DNA of 14,524 nucleotides, from positions 1 through 14,524 of the forward strand of contig JACQNH010000027.1 of NCBI GenBank assembly GCA_016203175.1. The letters run 5' to 3'. This DNA comes from Candidatus Woesearchaeota archaeon (lineage in GTDB: Archaea > Nanobdellota > Nanobdellia > SCGC-AAA011-G17 > JACQNH01). Below, piece after piece: positions 13,594 to 14,524 of this stretch. The translations under genes and the position numbers were made by a program. The notes under the pieces were generated by a model. That model searched no databases, had not been told where the DNA came from, and saw nothing but the letters and a program-made list of their open reading frames with translations. Each line of letters starts with the position of its first letter. The stretch's first letter is position 1.

Positions 13594-14388
13594 TCAATCG
13601 GTAAAAACCTTTTGTGGATGAAAATCTCGCTTTAGTTTTTGCATAAAATCTGGATTCATATTTTTACTCAATTGAGGGTTAAATAGTCTCTTGTACATTC
13701 TTAAGGTTAATTTTTGAAGTCCTTTTGCATATATTTGTATAAATGTTCTATTTTTTGTTCTTGGATTTTTTACTAATCCATTATATTCAGCACTGTTAGA
13801 TAATATGTCTAGAACTTGATTGTATAATCCATAATTTACTTTTCCATTGGAGTCAGTAAATGATGATAAGGGATAATCTTGTATTCCTTCACTCAAATGT
13901 TTAGCGTCAGTGAATTCATTATTAAAAATCACATTGGTTATTATTGACTCTAAATCTTCGTATAATTCTGGTTTTGGGAATTTTCTATTCAATTCTGGAT
14001 CTATTTCATAGTAATCAGTAAATGCTTCAGGGTAAATGAATACTTTGCTTTTACATCCTTTTCTTATAGACTCTAGTTGCGCTGGTCTAATGTCGTCTCC
14101 TGTATAATTGGGATCTACTGGCACAGTTGCAGCAAAAGCTCTTGATGGAGGTATATATCCATATTTTGCTAATTTTTCTAAGATTTTAGGTGTAGCATAT
14201 TCAACAGAAAGCACATAACTTGGAAGTCTGTTAGCTACAATTTGGTCAATCTGAATTTGTCTTTTTGTAATGTCTCTTATGGCTCCTTCATAAGAATTTG
14301 GAGATCTGTTAGCTACAATTTGGTCAATCTGAATTTGTCTTTTTGTATTATTTTCTACAGTTTCATAAGATAATGGTCGTATAGCCAA
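13594..14388 (-). CDS. Membrane-anchored protein of unknown function
   Basis: From a TTG at 14388 the product has 264 residues, but the same frame is open upstream to 14508 and encodes a strong hydrophobic helix (FSLIKAGIAAIVVTVFGGAI) directly before it, preceded by K/R-containing residues. The real N terminus is therefore probably upstream, with this helix as membrane anchor; no ATG, GTG or TTG exists there, so an ATT at 14466 or a sequence error near the start must be considered. A TATA box at about 14497-14506 predicts a transcript starting close to 14475, which agrees with the upstream start. Residues 15-28 (TKRQIQIDQIVANR) recur exactly at 41-54. The rest (about 60-264) matches no family I know. 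It is convergent to the surface operon and likely also faces outward. Confidence 0.65.
   Translation of the reverse strand: MAIRPLSYETVENNTKRQIQIDQIVANRSPNSYEGAIRDITKRQIQIDQIVANRLPSYVLSVEYATPKILEKLAKYGYIPPSRAFAATVPVDPNYTGDDIRPAQLESIRKGCKSKVFIYPEAFTDYYEIDPELNRKFPKPELYEDLESIITNVIFNNEFTDAKHLSEGIQDYPLSSFTDSNGKVNYGLYNQVLDILSNSAEYNGLVKNPRTKNRTFIQIYAKGLQKLTLRMYKRLFNPQLSKNMNPDFMQKLKRDFHPQKVFTD
14227..14347 (-). repeat. Two exact 43-base copies, 78 bases apart
   Basis: 14227-14269 and 14305-14347 are identical over 43 bases. The period of 78 bases equals 26 codons, so the duplication is in frame and adds the segment ending in KRQIQIDQIVANR. The sequence identity shows that it is recent. It lies just outside the predicted membrane helix of the encoded protein. 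Confidence 0.9.
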
Positions 14389-14496
14389 ATAGATAGCGCC
14401 CCCAAAAACAGTAACTACAATAGCTGCAATTCCAGCTTTTATTAAAGAGAACTTTGCAAAACTAATCCAAAATCTTGATTTTAATTCATAAAATTT

Positions 14497-14506
14497 ATAT
14501 TTATAA
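14497..14506 (-). promoter_or_regulatory. TATA box of the minus-strand membrane protein gene
   Basis: On the minus strand this reads TTATAAATAT. About 25 bases downstream lies the open frame with the hydrophobic helix, near the candidate ATT codon at 14466, and well upstream of the TTG at 14388. Confidence 0.45.
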
Positions 14507-14524
14507 CCTCATTCTTAAAATAAA

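Overview
The window looks like chromosomal DNA from a small, AT-rich archaeon, most plausibly of the DPANN group (Woesearchaeota/Pacearchaeota-like). The reasons are archaeal TATA boxes about 25 bases upstream of start codons with little or no leader, a stand-alone Kae1 of archaeal type, an AbrB-PhoU regulator, an Lrp-type regulator, N-glycosylation-rich surface proteins, and a bacterial-type GrpE-DnaK-DnaJ set of the kind archaea acquired by transfer. The lineage is an inference; there is no rRNA here.

Layout. Positions 1-48 hold the 5' end of a possible minus-strand gene leaving the window, divergent from a single-domain VKOR membrane thiol oxidoreductase (168-557). Positions 700-4033 are the chaperone operon grpE-dnaK-dnaJ; grpE and dnaK overlap and DnaJ lacks about 80 C-terminal residues of the usual fold. 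A minus-strand HEPN-like/nucleotidyltransferase pair (4151-5018) lies between two 18-base direct repeats. Then come kae1 (5143-6102) and a 946-residue protein (6194-9034) that I read as TPR, membrane hairpins, TPR, then a degenerate APH-like kinase fold. A convergent AbrB-PhoU regulator (9273-9932) is cut by an in-frame TAG, after which 82 more PhoU-like codons follow. A divergent intergenic region rich in repeats leads to an Lrp-type regulator (10142-10597). The right end is a cell-surface cluster: a Thr/Pro-rich anchored protein, a Cys-rich glycoprotein, a fibre-like protein with a C-terminal S74-type intramolecular chaperone, and a convergent membrane-anchored protein of unknown function.

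Functionally the left half is protein quality control and translation fidelity (VKOR for disulfides, Hsp70 system, KEOPS subunit for tRNA t6A). The right half is regulation plus surface display. The most interesting observations are (1) the amber codon in the PhoU-like gene together with a TAG-containing in-frame repeat behind kae1, which together raise the question of TAG decoding or readthrough; (2) the unusual TPR/membrane/kinase-like fusion; (3) the HEPN/MNT pair bracketed by copies of its own promoter region; and (4) the shortened DnaJ.
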